Assembly (NCBI RefSeq): GCF_014204945.1
Contig: NZ_JACHMN010000002.1
Location: 1,130,503-1,194,502 of the forward strand
DNA from: Allocatelliglobosispora scoriae
GTDB taxonomy: Bacteria; Actinomycetota; Actinomycetes; Mycobacteriales; Micromonosporaceae
Direction: 5' to 3'
DNA length: 64,000 nucleotides
Positions 8,548-16,933 of this stretch are shown in pieces (position 1 is the stretch's first letter; each line of letters opens with the position of its first letter). The position numbers and the translations under genes were made by a program. The notes beneath the pieces were generated by a model that saw only the letters and a program-made list of their open reading frames with translations, did not search any database and was not told where the DNA came from.

Positions 8548-9203
8548 AATACATCTTGATAGCGCTCTCGGTTGTGGTCGGTTCGGTGATCGCGGGAGTG
8601 GTCCGAGTGTTCGTCAAGGCGTTCGAGGACATGGCGAGCGAGGAGATCCGGACCCGGGCGAAAGCCCTACCCCGCTTCCTGCTGCATCTGGCAGCCCAGC
8701 GGATCCCGGCACACCTGCGGGCCGAGACGCTGGAGGAGTGGCACGGGGAGCTCCACCAGTTCGCGGTCGCGGCGGAAGGGCTGCCGCTCAAGAGCCTCTG
8801 CCAGAGCCTTCGCTTCGCCGTGGGCATTCTGAGCTCCGCCCGGAAGATCGGGCGAGACCTCTCCGGATATCGCTCGATCTGGATGCGATTCGGTGAAAGG
8901 ATCCGGCGCGTCGCCACTCGATCGGCATTCCGGCCTAAGGAGAGGATCGAGAGCGGTCGCAAGGCGGACATCAGGCGATTCCAATCGGCGCTCGCCATCG
9001 GCGTGTTGAGTTTCATCGTCGCGCCGGTGGGCCTGCTCGTCGCCTACTTCGGCATGAATGCCTCGCAGGTCGATCCGGACTACTCGATATTCGACCTGCA
9101 CCGCCACTGGCCGGTCTACGTCGTCGCACTCGCACTCATGCTCGCTCCGTCATTGATGATCGCCGGCGACAGCGTTCGACGCTGGCGCGCCCGCCCCAAG
9201 TAG
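8544..9203 (+). CDS. PadR-coupled membrane protein with CorA-like GMN tail
   Basis: A protein of 219 residues starting with a GTG that overlaps the PadR stop. It has an N-terminal hydrophobic segment (about residues 3-22). A module LRAETLEEWHGELHQFA follows, which resembles the short prefix region found on PadR-associated actinomycete membrane proteins. At the C-terminus is the tail with two helices around YFGMNASQV (GMN near residue 175) and DYSIFDLHRHW. That tail is strongly similar to the end of the protein encoded at 6788-8161, indicating duplication or shuffling. No CorA cytoplasmic domain is present. Translational coupling to PadR suggests the regulator senses something linked to this membrane protein. 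Confidence 0.7.
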   Translation: MKYILIALSVVVGSVIAGVVRVFVKAFEDMASEEIRTRAKALPRFLLHLAAQRIPAHLRAETLEEWHGELHQFAVAAEGLPLKSLCQSLRFAVGILSSARKIGRDLSGYRSIWMRFGERIRRVATRSAFRPKERIESGRKADIRRFQSALAIGVLSFIVAPVGLLVAYFGMNASQVDPDYSIFDLHRHWPVYVVALALMLAPSLMIAGDSVRRWRARPK

Positions 9204-9247
9204 CCTTCCGACATCCGGTCGCATACAGCAGCCGTATCCTCATTCGG

Positions 9248-10042
9248 GTGACGCAGGATGTATGGGTGCTCGGCGATGCCTACGAGGCCTATGTGGGCAG
9301 GTGGAGCCGCCGGGTAGCGGTCGCGTTCCTGGAGTGGCTGGACGTGCCCGCCGATCGGCACTGGCTCGACGTCGGCTGCGGCACCGGCGCGCTGACGGCG
9401 ACGATCCTCGCCCGGGCCGACCCGGCCGGTGTCGTCGGGCTCGACCCGGCCGACGGCTTCCTGGAGACCGCGCGCGGCCAGGTCACCGACCCCCGCGCCA
9501 GCTTCATGTGGGGTGACGCGCAGTGCCTGCCGATGCCCGACCACCTCTTCGACGCCGTCGTCAGCGGGCTCGCGATCAACTTCGTGCCGGAGCCCGGGCT
9601 CGCCGCCGCCGAGATGGCCCGGGTCACCGCACCCGGCGGCGCCGTCGCAGCCTATGTCTGGGACTACGGCGAGGGCATGCTGATGATGCGGCACTTCTGG
9701 GATGCGGCGGTGGAGCTCGATCCGGCCGCCGCCGCGGTGGTGGAGGGCAGCCGCTTCCCGCTCTGCCACCCCGACCCCCTGCGCGAACTGTGGCTGGGCG
9801 CCGGGCTCGCGGAGGTCACGGTCGAGGCGATCGTGGTGGAGACCCGGTTCGCCGACTTTGACGACTACTGGGGGCCGTTCCTCGGTGGACAGGGGCCTGC
9901 CCCGGCGTACGCGATGGCGTTGCCGGAAGAGCGCCGCACGGCGCTGCGCGAGCGCATCCGCGCCGGCCTGCCGATCGCCGAGGACGGAGGCATCCCCCTC
10001 ACCGCCCGCGCCTGGGCCGTCCGCGGGACCACACCCGACTAA
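9248..10042 (+). CDS. Class I SAM-dependent methyltransferase (UbiE-like)
   Basis: A protein of 264 residues with the Rossmann methyltransferase core. Motif I is LDVGCGTGAL (about residues 39-48). The acidic ribose contact follows in GLDPA, then motif II GDAQCLPMPDHLFDAVVSGL and motif III VTAPGGAVAAYVWD. Such enzymes methylate small molecules using S-adenosylmethionine; the acceptor cannot be predicted. The start is GTG at 9248 with no strong ribosome-binding site. The gene ends directly at a 27-bp-arm hairpin shared with the convergent oxidoreductase gene. Confidence 0.82.
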   Translation: MTQDVWVLGDAYEAYVGRWSRRVAVAFLEWLDVPADRHWLDVGCGTGALTATILARADPAGVVGLDPADGFLETARGQVTDPRASFMWGDAQCLPMPDHLFDAVVSGLAINFVPEPGLAAAEMARVTAPGGAVAAYVWDYGEGMLMMRHFWDAAVELDPAAAAVVEGSRFPLCHPDPLRELWLGAGLAEVTVEAIVVETRFADFDDYWGPFLGGQGPAPAYAMALPEERRTALRERIRAGLPIAEDGGIPLTARAWAVRGTTPD

Positions 10043-10116
10043 TTCGCGTTGATCAAGGGAAGACTCGCCATCCGGGGTGTCCGATTCGCGGCGAGTCTTC
10101 CCTTGATCAACGCGAA
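10043..10116. terminator. Long perfect hairpin between convergent genes
   Basis: Two 27-base arms (10043-10069 and 10090-10116) are perfectly complementary and enclose a 20-base loop. The left arm starts at the base after the methyltransferase stop, and the right arm ends 3 bases before the stop of the convergent gene. It should act as a bidirectional terminator. The length and perfection are well beyond a usual terminator, and similar elements recur at 35894, 38019 and 40212. Confidence 0.75.
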
Positions 10117-10119
10117 ATT

Positions 10120-11133
10120 TCAGTGGGGGCGGGTGAGGGTGGGGGCGACCTGGTCGGCGATTAGCTCGTAGGAGCGGATTCTCGCGTTGATGTCGTAGAC
10201 GAGGGTGGTGAGCATCAGCTCGTCTGCGGCGGTGCGCTTGAGGAGGTCGTTGAGCTGGCGGGTCACCGTCTCGGGGCTGCCCAGCGCCTGGCCCTCACGT
10301 CGCTGCAGTGCGAACTCGCGCTCCATCGGGGTGTACGGGTACGCGGCCGCCTCCTCCGGCGTCGGCATCTGCCCCGGACGGCCCTGGCGCAGCCGCAGGA
10401 ACGCCAGCACCGCCGGACCCGACAGCCACTCGGCCTCGGCATCCGTCTCGGCGCAGACGGCGCTCACGGCGACCATCGCGTAAGGCTCGGCGAGCCACTG
10501 CGACGGCTGGAACGAACTCCGGTAGACCGCCAGCGCCGCGTCGGTGCCGCCGGAACTGAAATGGTGGGCGTAGGAGAAGGGCAGTCCGAGCTGCCCGGCG
10601 AGCCGGGCGCTGAAGTCGCTCGATCCCAGCAGCCAGATCCCCGGTGTGTCGCCGCGCCCCGGAACGGCGACGACCCGGGCATGCTCCGAGGTCGACGTGA
10701 AGTAGTCGACGAGGCGGGCCAGCTCCTGCGGGAAGTCCTGCGCCGAGAGCGCGTCCACGCTGCGCCGCAGTGCCAGCGCCGTGACCTGGTCGGTGCCGGG
10801 TGCACGGCCGATGCCGAGGTCGATGCGGTCCGGGTGCAGCGCGACGAGGGTGCCGAACTGCTCCGCGACGACGAGCGGCGCGTGGTTGGGCAGCATCACC
10901 CCGCCCGACCCGAGCCGGATCGTCGAGGTCGAGGCGGCGAGGTGGGCGAGCAGCACCGCGGGCGCGGAGCTGGCGATGCCCGGCATGTTGTGGTGCTCGG
11001 CGACCCAGAACCGTCGATATCCCAGCTGCTCGACGCGCTGCGCGAGCGCGGTGGTGTGCCGCAGGGCGGCGCCGTTGGCGGTGCCGGTGGCGACGGGAGC
11101 GAGGTCGAGGACGGAGAGAGGGAAGGCTGTCAC
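10120..11133 (-). CDS. LLM-class flavin-dependent oxidoreductase (bacterial luciferase family)
   Basis: A monooxygenase of the luciferase-like fold (TIM barrel using reduced FMN or F420), 337 residues from the GTG at 11133. Family hallmarks are the N-terminal LSVLDLAPV, the conserved RFWVAEHHN, and [15 protein letters not shown] with [11 protein letters not shown]. These are typical of the MsnO8-like subgroup of unknown substrate. A TTG at 11145 is an alternative start, but the GTG gives the usual N-terminus of the subgroup. A perfect dyad (11127-11144) covers the start codon. Confidence 0.85.
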   Translation of the reverse strand: MTAFPLSVLDLAPVATGTANGAALRHTTALAQRVEQLGYRRFWVAEHHNMPGIASSAPAVLLAHLAASTSTIRLGSGGVMLPNHAPLVVAEQFGTLVALHPDRIDLGIGRAPGTDQVTALALRRSVDALSAQDFPQELARLVDYFTSTSEHARVVAVPGRGDTPGIWLLGSSDFSARLAGQLGLPFSYAHHFSSGGTDAALAVYRSSFQPSQWLAEPYAMVAVSAVCAETDAEAEWLSGPAVLAFLRLRQGRPGQMPTPEEAAAYPYTPMEREFALQRREGQALGSPETVTRQLNDLLKRTAADELMLTTLVYDINARIRSYELIADQVAPTLTRPH

Positions 11134-11144
11134 GCCTGACAGCA
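11127..11144. promoter_or_regulatory. Inverted repeat over the oxidoreductase start codon
   Basis: The arms GCTGTCA and TGACAGC are separated by CGCC and cover the GTG start of the gene at 10120-11133. It could be an operator or an RNA hairpin that masks the start. It may also be chance. Confidence 0.3.
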
Positions 11145-11184
11145 ACCGCCGAGCACCCGCAATGCTTCCATCAGGCGGGGAAGA

Positions 11185-12108
11185 TCACACCGCCGGGCGG
11201 GGATGGGCGGCGAAGAACCGCCAGATCACCGCGGTGGCGTCCAGCGCGTCCGACGGCGGATCGAGGCCGAGCAGCTTCTCCACCGCGGTCTTCGGTCTCG
11301 ACCCCGGCCACTGGTGACCCGCACCCGCGACCAGCACCAGCTCGACCTCCCGGCCGTTCGCGCACTGCGACGACGAGGTGGTGACCTCGCCGTCGACGGT
11401 CACCACGGGCTCGCCGCACTCGCCGATCGCCCGCCACCCGGCGAGCACCTCCGGCACGGGCGGGCCGTCGATCTTGGCGACACCCGCGCCGGGGCTGCCG
11501 TCGAAGGCGACGTTGGCGTCGGCGCCACCGTGGACGTGGAGGACCGACACGGGTGCCGGCGGTGCGCAGTCGCCCAGTTGCGTACCCGCCACGGGTGCGA
11601 TCGCGGCGAAGAGCCGCGAGTCGCACGCGAGCCGGTAGGAGAGCAGAGCTCCGTTGGACATGCCGGTGGCGTAGACCCGGGCCGGGTCGATCGGGGTGAG
11701 CCGGCCCACGGCCGCGACCACCGCCTCGACGAAGGCCACGTCGTCGACCGCCTGGCGGCCGGGTTGGCCGCAGCAGCCCGCGCCGACGGCCCAGGCCCGA
11801 TTCAATCCATCCGGGTACGCCACCACGAACCCGCCCCGGTCCGCCTCCTCGTCCCAGCCGTATGCCTCCTGCGCCTGCGCACCGGTGCCGAAGCCGCCGT
11901 GCAGCATCACGACGAGCGGGACTGCGCTGCCGGACGGCAGGGATCGCGGTGCGTAGAGGCCGAAGGTGCGCTCGCGATCGTCGACGGTGATGCTGTGGCT
12001 GGAGGAGCCCCTGGCGAGCCGGTCGGCCGGGGCGGCATCGTGGCGCGGCTGGCAGGCGGTCAGCGACACGGCGACCGCCAGCACGGCGACACCGGCGAGG
12101 GCTCTCAT
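11185..12108 (-). CDS. Secreted lipoprotein esterase, PHB depolymerase / feruloyl esterase (LpqC) family
   Basis: A protein of 307 residues with a lipoprotein signal peptide ending in LTAC, so it is probably tethered outside the membrane. The alpha/beta-hydrolase core is clear: oxyanion region VVMLHGGFG, nucleophile elbow GMSNG (Ser), acid region LHVHGGADANV and catalytic histidine in GAGHQWPG. The family cleaves esters such as feruloyl-polysaccharide bonds or short polyhydroxybutyrate. The pair CCGQ after AVGAG matches the ferulic acid esterase/PHB depolymerase subgroup. I placed the start at the ATG at 12108, which begins a proper signal peptide; upstream in-frame codons would add a charged extension. 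Confidence 0.85.
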   Translation of the reverse strand: MRALAGVAVLAVAVSLTACQPRHDAAPADRLARGSSSHSITVDDRERTFGLYAPRSLPSGSAVPLVVMLHGGFGTGAQAQEAYGWDEEADRGGFVVAYPDGLNRAWAVGAGCCGQPGRQAVDDVAFVEAVVAAVGRLTPIDPARVYATGMSNGALLSYRLACDSRLFAAIAPVAGTQLGDCAPPAPVSVLHVHGGADANVAFDGSPGAGVAKIDGPPVPEVLAGWRAIGECGEPVVTVDGEVTTSSSQCANGREVELVLVAGAGHQWPGSRPKTAVEKLLGLDPPSDALDATAVIWRFFAAHPRPAV

Positions 12109-12212
12109 GGGGGTCAGTGTGACCCGCGATTGTTCGGATCCGGTAAGGGCGGCGTCGCGGTCGCGTACGGAGGAGCCCGGCGGATGTCGGACCGTGCCCA
12201 TAAGGTGGTCGT

Positions 12213-13163
12213 ATGGGCACTGGTGAGACTCGTGACGGCGTGGAGCTGACCAACCTGGATCAGCCGCTCTTCGACGGGGCCGAGGCGACCAAGCGCGACC
12301 TCGTGGACTATCTCGACGCCGTGCACGACCGGATCATCCCGGCGCTGGCGGACCGGCCGCTCTCGGTGATGCGGGTGCGCCCCGGCCAGGACGCGTTCAT
12401 GCAGAAGAACGTGCCGAAATACACCCCGGACTTCGTCAGGACGGTGCAGGTGTGGGCCGAGACCTCCAAGCGGCAGGTCTCCTACGCCCTCTGCGACGAC
12501 CGCCGCACCCTGCTGTGGTTCGCCAACCAGCGGGCGGTCGAATACCACCCGACGCTGACGACGGCCTCGGACCGCGAGCACCAGACCCACATGATCCTCG
12601 ATCTCGACCCGCCCGAGGACGGCGAGGCCTTCCACCTGGCGGTGGCGGCTGCCCACCTCATCCGGCAGGCTCTCACCGACGCCGGGCTGAGCGGGGCGGT
12701 CAAGACCAGCGGCGCCAAGGGCGTCCACATCTTCGTGCCGGTCGCCAAGATCTCCATCGAGGACCTGGCGGCGGCGACGCGGGCTCTCGCCGCGCGCGCC
12801 GAGCGGATCGATCCGGTCCTCGCGACCACCGCCTTCATCCGCGAGGACCGGCACGGGAAGGTCTTCCTCGACTCGACCCGGGCGGGCGGTGCGACGATCG
12901 TGGCCGCCTACAGCCCGCGGCTGCGGCCGGGCGCGACCGTCTCGTTCCCGGTCTCCTGGGACGACCTCGACAGCGTCTCGCCGCGAGACTTCACCCTGCA
13001 CACGGCACCGGGGCTGCTCGCCGGGGCCGACCCGTGGCTCGCGGCGATGCCCGAGCCGCAGGAGGTGCCGGCCGACCTGATCGCGGAGGGCCACACGATC
13101 CCGGTCGCCCGGGTGCAGGCGATGCACGAGGGCAAACGCCGCGCCCGGGCCAAGCAGGCCTGA
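12213..13163 (+). CDS. LigD-type DNA primase-polymerase domain protein (PolDom)
   Basis: A stand-alone archaeo-eukaryotic primase-like polymerase of 316 residues, homologous to the polymerase domain of the NHEJ ligase LigD. The catalytic metal ligands appear in MILDLDPP (D130 and D132), and the nucleotide-binding segment in KTSGAKGVH (164-172). LTNLDQPLF at the start and SFPVSWDDLD near the end are family landmarks. In bacterial NHEJ this activity fills or extends broken DNA ends with NTPs or dNTPs together with Ku and a ligase domain. Neither Ku nor a ligase is encoded in this window, so any partners are elsewhere. Confidence 0.88.
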   Translation: MGTGETRDGVELTNLDQPLFDGAEATKRDLVDYLDAVHDRIIPALADRPLSVMRVRPGQDAFMQKNVPKYTPDFVRTVQVWAETSKRQVSYALCDDRRTLLWFANQRAVEYHPTLTTASDREHQTHMILDLDPPEDGEAFHLAVAAAHLIRQALTDAGLSGAVKTSGAKGVHIFVPVAKISIEDLAAATRALAARAERIDPVLATTAFIREDRHGKVFLDSTRAGGATIVAAYSPRLRPGATVSFPVSWDDLDSVSPRDFTLHTAPGLLAGADPWLAAMPEPQEVPADLIAEGHTIPVARVQAMHEGKRRARAKQA

Positions 13164-13170
13164 AGCGCGC

Positions 13171-14409
13171 TCAAACCCACCAGGGCAGGGTGCCCTTCCA
13201 TCCGCCGAGGCTCTGTCCGGGATCCGCGCCGAGGACCCTGGCCAGGGCACTGGCGTAGACATCGCGGAAGTCGGTGCTGAACTTCAGGTCGCCGTCGTCG
13301 AGGTCGGTGAGGCTCGGCTGCTCGCCGTAGATCCCGCCCTTGATCGAGTCACCGAGGATCAGCACGTTGGAGGCGGTGCCGTGGTCGGTGCCGTCGGAGG
13401 CGTTCGCCTTCACCCGCCGGCCGAACTCGGAGTAGATCAGCACCACCACGTCCTTGCCCGCGGGCGTGGACGAGATTCGCTGCAGGAACGCCGTGACACC
13501 CCGGTCGAGGTAACCGAGCAGCGTCTGCTGGAGCTGCCGCTCGTCGGCGTGGGTGTCGAAGCCGCCGAGCGAGACGGAGAAGGCCCTGGTCGCGACGTTG
13601 GCTTCGAGGCACTGGGCGACGAGGTCGAGCTGTGCCTGGAGCCCGGCGAGCCCGCCGGTGCCGGTCGCCTTGGGCGCATCGGCCTCGCCGGTGTCGTCCT
13701 CGTCGGCGGCGGCCTCCTTCACCTCGGCGACGAGCTCCTGGACGCGGACCAGGTCGGCGAAGCACTCGGCGGCGCGGGCCTGCAGCGGCTTCTCGCCCGC
13801 GACCGGCGTGCCGAAGTCGCCGAGAAGCTTCGCGTTCATCCCCTTGGGCAGCTTCGCGTCGGCGACCCCGACGACGGCACCGGCCGACTTCTCCCCGGCG
13901 AGCAGGGGCGGCAGCACCTTCTCGAAGGAGACGGCGAGGCGCGGGTCGCCCCCGGCCGTGTCGAGCCAGCGGCCCAGCCAGCCGGTCGTGGTGGGACGGT
14001 CCGGGTTGGCGGTCTGCCAGATGTCCATCGACCGGAAGTGGCTGCGGTTGGGCTTGGGGTAGCCGACGCCGCGCACGATGGCGAGCTTCTGCCGGCCGAA
14101 GAGGTCGCGCAGCCCCTTCATCCCCGGGTTGAGGCCGGTGGTGTCGTCGAGTTTCAGCACGTCCGCGGCGTCGTAGGCGAGTTCGGCGCGGGCGGAGCCG
14201 TAAGCGGGATCGGCGTACGGGATGACGGTGTTGAGGCCGTCGTTGCCGCCGTAGAGGGTGATGACGACGAGGGTCTTCGCCCCGGTCGGGCGGTCACCGG
14301 AGGTCGCCAGGATCTCGTTCAGGGTCAGCGCCGTGGCACCGGCGGCGAGTGCCGCGCCGCCGACGACACCGCTGGCGATCAGGAACCTACGCCGTGTCAA
14401 CTGGTCCAT
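13171..14409 (-). CDS. DUF1501 secreted protein with Tat signal
   Basis: A protein of 412 residues. The N-terminus LTRRRFLIASG is a twin-arginine signal, so the folded protein is exported by Tat. The body matches DUF1501 (sulfatase/alkaline-phosphatase-like fold of unknown activity): VVITLYGGNDGLNTVIPY near the start, RSHFRSMDIWQ in the middle, and GGFDTH and YSEFGRRVKAN toward the end, including the putative metal-binding Asp/His residues. GAGGAG nine bases upstream selects the ATG at 14409. It lies 22 bp downstream of a DUF1800 gene; the two families occur together across many bacteria and probably act as a pair in the envelope. Confidence 0.85.
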   Translation of the reverse strand: MDQLTRRRFLIASGVVGGAALAAGATALTLNEILATSGDRPTGAKTLVVITLYGGNDGLNTVIPYADPAYGSARAELAYDAADVLKLDDTTGLNPGMKGLRDLFGRQKLAIVRGVGYPKPNRSHFRSMDIWQTANPDRPTTTGWLGRWLDTAGGDPRLAVSFEKVLPPLLAGEKSAGAVVGVADAKLPKGMNAKLLGDFGTPVAGEKPLQARAAECFADLVRVQELVAEVKEAAADEDDTGEADAPKATGTGGLAGLQAQLDLVAQCLEANVATRAFSVSLGGFDTHADERQLQQTLLGYLDRGVTAFLQRISSTPAGKDVVVLIYSEFGRRVKANASDGTDHGTASNVLILGDSIKGGIYGEQPSLTDLDDGDLKFSTDFRDVYASALARVLGADPGQSLGGWKGTLPWWV

Positions 14410-14431
14410 CTGCAACCACTCCTCGTCGTCT

Positions 14432-15748
14432 TCACTGGACCGCGTACTCGGGGCTGACCAGTCCGAGCATGATCAATTTGCGGACGTCCTTGGCGTTGTC
14501 GGCGAGGATCGCCCTGGTCCGATCGGTCCACGCGTCCACCACCAGCAGCCGGGCCAGCGCGTCCGGCCGCCCCGACGCGGGTGCGGCCTGAAGCCGGTCG
14601 ACGGCCGCCGCGCTCGCGCCGGCCGCGAGGGCCTGGCTGAGCTGCAGGCGGGTCTGGGTGGAGAAGGTCGTGAGCCACGCCGTCCCCGACGGCCACCCGC
14701 CGACGCTCGGCGGCCGGAAGGGCACCTGATCCAGGCGATTGAGGCCCTGGTAGAGCTGCTTGCGCTTCTCCCCCGCCGACCGCGCGTCGATGCCGAGCTG
14801 CCGCGCCGCGCCGACGAGCCACTCCACCGGCTGCTTGACGAGCTGACCGCCGGTCGCGGCGAACTCCTCGTCGAGCAGCAGGGCCCGGACCAGCGCGGTC
14901 ACGTCACGCTCCGCGAAGGCCCTCCCGAGCCGCTCGGCCGCGCCGGCCGGCATCGGCTCGCCGGAGGCGAACCGAAACCACAACCTGGCGGGTACGAAGT
15001 GGGCCGCCGCCGGCTGCGCCAGGATGATCCCGGCGAGCTCGTCGGCGCCGAAGTGCCCGGTCTGCCCGAGAACCGTCTTCTCGCCGTCGTCGAAGCGCCC
15101 CGGCACGAAGGCGGCCCTGCCGGTGGTCCGGTCGATCGTCCACCCCGTCAGCGCCCGGGCGGCACCCTTCACGTCGGCCTCCGTGTAGGCGCCGATGCCC
15201 AGGGTGAACAGCTCCATCAGCTCGCGGGCGAGGTTCTCGTTGGGAGCCTTACGGGTGTTGCGCTGCCCGTCGAGCCAGTGGATGAGGGCCGCGTCGCGCA
15301 GCATCGCCTTCACCATGACGCCGAAGTCGCCGCGCCCGTCCCGGCGGAAGACCTCCTGCTGGGCCGCCATGAGCTGGGCGACGTCTACCTTCTGCACGCT
15401 GGTGGCCCAGTGCCCGTGCCAGAAGAAGACGAGCTTCTCGGTGAGCTGGTGCTCGGCCGCGATCATGCGGTCGACCCACCACTGGGTGAGCTGCTGCACC
15501 TGCGCCCGGCGGGCCTGCTTCGCCTTCTGCTTCTCCTCGCGGGAGGCGCCCTTGCCGAGCCCCTGGTAGGGGTCGGTGGCGAAGGTCGGCATCGGAGTCG
15601 CGGCAGCGCCCCGGTCCGCGGTCGGCGGGCGCAGCAGGGTTTCGACCGTCGCGGCGTACCCGGCCCGCTCGGCCTGGTCCACCTGCTCGGCGGTCGGCCC
15701 CAGCGTGGCCCGGCGCAGTAGATGGGCAACCTTCTCGCGTTCGGCCAT
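14432..15748 (-). CDS. DUF1800 family protein
   Basis: A protein of 438 residues matching DUF1800: AHLLRRATLGPT at the N-terminus, then WWVDRMIAAEHQLTEKLVFF, FWHGHWATS, and NENLARELMELFTLGIG with ALTGWT. These histidine/glutamate-rich helices are the defining signature; biochemical function is unknown. No signal peptide is visible, unlike its partner. It is first in a two-gene operon with the Tat-exported DUF1501 protein. The start ATG at 15748 leaves 144 bp to the divergent K+ channel gene. Confidence 0.85.
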   Translation of the reverse strand: MAEREKVAHLLRRATLGPTAEQVDQAERAGYAATVETLLRPPTADRGAAATPMPTFATDPYQGLGKGASREEKQKAKQARRAQVQQLTQWWVDRMIAAEHQLTEKLVFFWHGHWATSVQKVDVAQLMAAQQEVFRRDGRGDFGVMVKAMLRDAALIHWLDGQRNTRKAPNENLARELMELFTLGIGAYTEADVKGAARALTGWTIDRTTGRAAFVPGRFDDGEKTVLGQTGHFGADELAGIILAQPAAAHFVPARLWFRFASGEPMPAGAAERLGRAFAERDVTALVRALLLDEEFAATGGQLVKQPVEWLVGAARQLGIDARSAGEKRKQLYQGLNRLDQVPFRPPSVGGWPSGTAWLTTFSTQTRLQLSQALAAGASAAAVDRLQAAPASGRPDALARLLVVDAWTDRTRAILADNAKDVRKLIMLGLVSPEYAVQ

Positions 15749-15892
15749 GCGGCGAGCCTAGGTACGCATTGTTCGCGTCGCCCGACGAGCGTGTACGAGG
15801 AATGTAAGACCTGTCGCGAACCTGATTCGCCTTCCCCGTCCCGGCATGTCATGATCGCGCGTCGGGTGATTCCCTGGGGAGGGGGCGGACAC

Positions 15893-16933
15893 GTGTTCTC
15901 GCTGCTGTACCGGCTCGTGCGCGGCGTACGCCGAAAGTCCACGTGGGCGCTGCCCGCGACCGTGATCGTCTTCGTCTTCGCGACGAGCTGGCCGCTGATG
16001 GCGCTCGCCGAGCCCGTCGGCTCGAAGATCCTCGAACCCGCCAACTACTGGTGGTGGTTCGTGATCACCGCGACCACCGTCGGCTACGGCGACTTCTTCC
16101 CCGTCTCCCCCGGTGGGCATGTGGTCGGCGCCTACGTGATCGTCGGCGGCATCGCCACCTTCGCCACCCTCTTCACCCGGATATCCATCGCCCTCGAGAA
16201 CGTGAAGGGACGACGCATGCACGGCACCGTCGAGCTCACCACCGCCGACCACGTCGTCGTGCTCGGCTACACCCCCGGCCGGACCGAGCGGATCGTCGAC
16301 GAGCTGCTCGCCGACGGCTCCCGCCCCATCGCCCTCGGCGCGTGGAGCACCGTCGAGTCGCACCCGATGGCCGAGCGCGACATCGACTTCGTCCGCGGCG
16401 ACCTCACCGACGAGGGCGTGCTGCGCCGTGCCTCGGTGCACCGCGCCCACAGCGTCCTCATCGACGCCCGCGACGACAACGAGGCTCTCGCCGTGCTCGT
16501 CACCGTCGACCACCTCACCACGGGCGCGCACATCGTGGTCGCCCTGCGCGACATGGACCGCGCGGCACACCTGAGCTATGTCAACGCGGGCGTGCGGTGC
16601 GTGCAGTGGCACCAGCCGCACCTGCTCACCGAGGAGCTGCAGGATCCGGGCATCGCGCAGGTCTACACCGACCTGATGACGCACGGCGGCGGCAACACCT
16701 ACTCGATGAAGCTGCCCGCGTCGCTGGACGGGATCAGCTTCGGCGAGTGCCAGGCCCACCTGGGGCAGCACCACGACACCACGGTGCTCGCGGTCAACAC
16801 CGGCGAGAGCCTGCTGATCAGCCCGTCCTGGCAGGAGCAGCTGCGGACCGACATGGTGATCTACTACGTCGGGCAGGCGCGGCTCGACCCCGCCGCGGTC
16901 GCCCGTGGCCTGCGCCCGGCCAAGTCCGGCTAG
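15893..16933 (+). CDS. Two-helix potassium channel with RCK (TrkA-N) domain
   Basis: A K+ channel subunit of 346 residues. Two transmembrane helices (about 19-38 and 76-95) flank a pore loop with the canonical selectivity filter TTVGYGD (61-67). A cytoplasmic RCK domain follows: VVVLGYTPGR (residues about 119-128) is the Rossmann nucleotide/ion-binding motif, then a regulatory C-terminal half. RCK domains gate the pore in response to nucleotides, Ca2+ or redox state. A GGGGAGGGGG ribosome-binding site selects GTG 15893 over upstream in-frame codons. The stop codon overlaps that of the convergent STAND regulator (CTAG). Confidence 0.9.
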   Translation: MFSLLYRLVRGVRRKSTWALPATVIVFVFATSWPLMALAEPVGSKILEPANYWWWFVITATTVGYGDFFPVSPGGHVVGAYVIVGGIATFATLFTRISIALENVKGRRMHGTVELTTADHVVVLGYTPGRTERIVDELLADGSRPIALGAWSTVESHPMAERDIDFVRGDLTDEGVLRRASVHRAHSVLIDARDDNEALAVLVTVDHLTTGAHIVVALRDMDRAAHLSYVNAGVRCVQWHQPHLLTEELQDPGIAQVYTDLMTHGGGNTYSMKLPASLDGISFGECQAHLGQHHDTTVLAVNTGESLLISPSWQEQLRTDMVIYYVGQARLDPAAVARGLRPAKSG

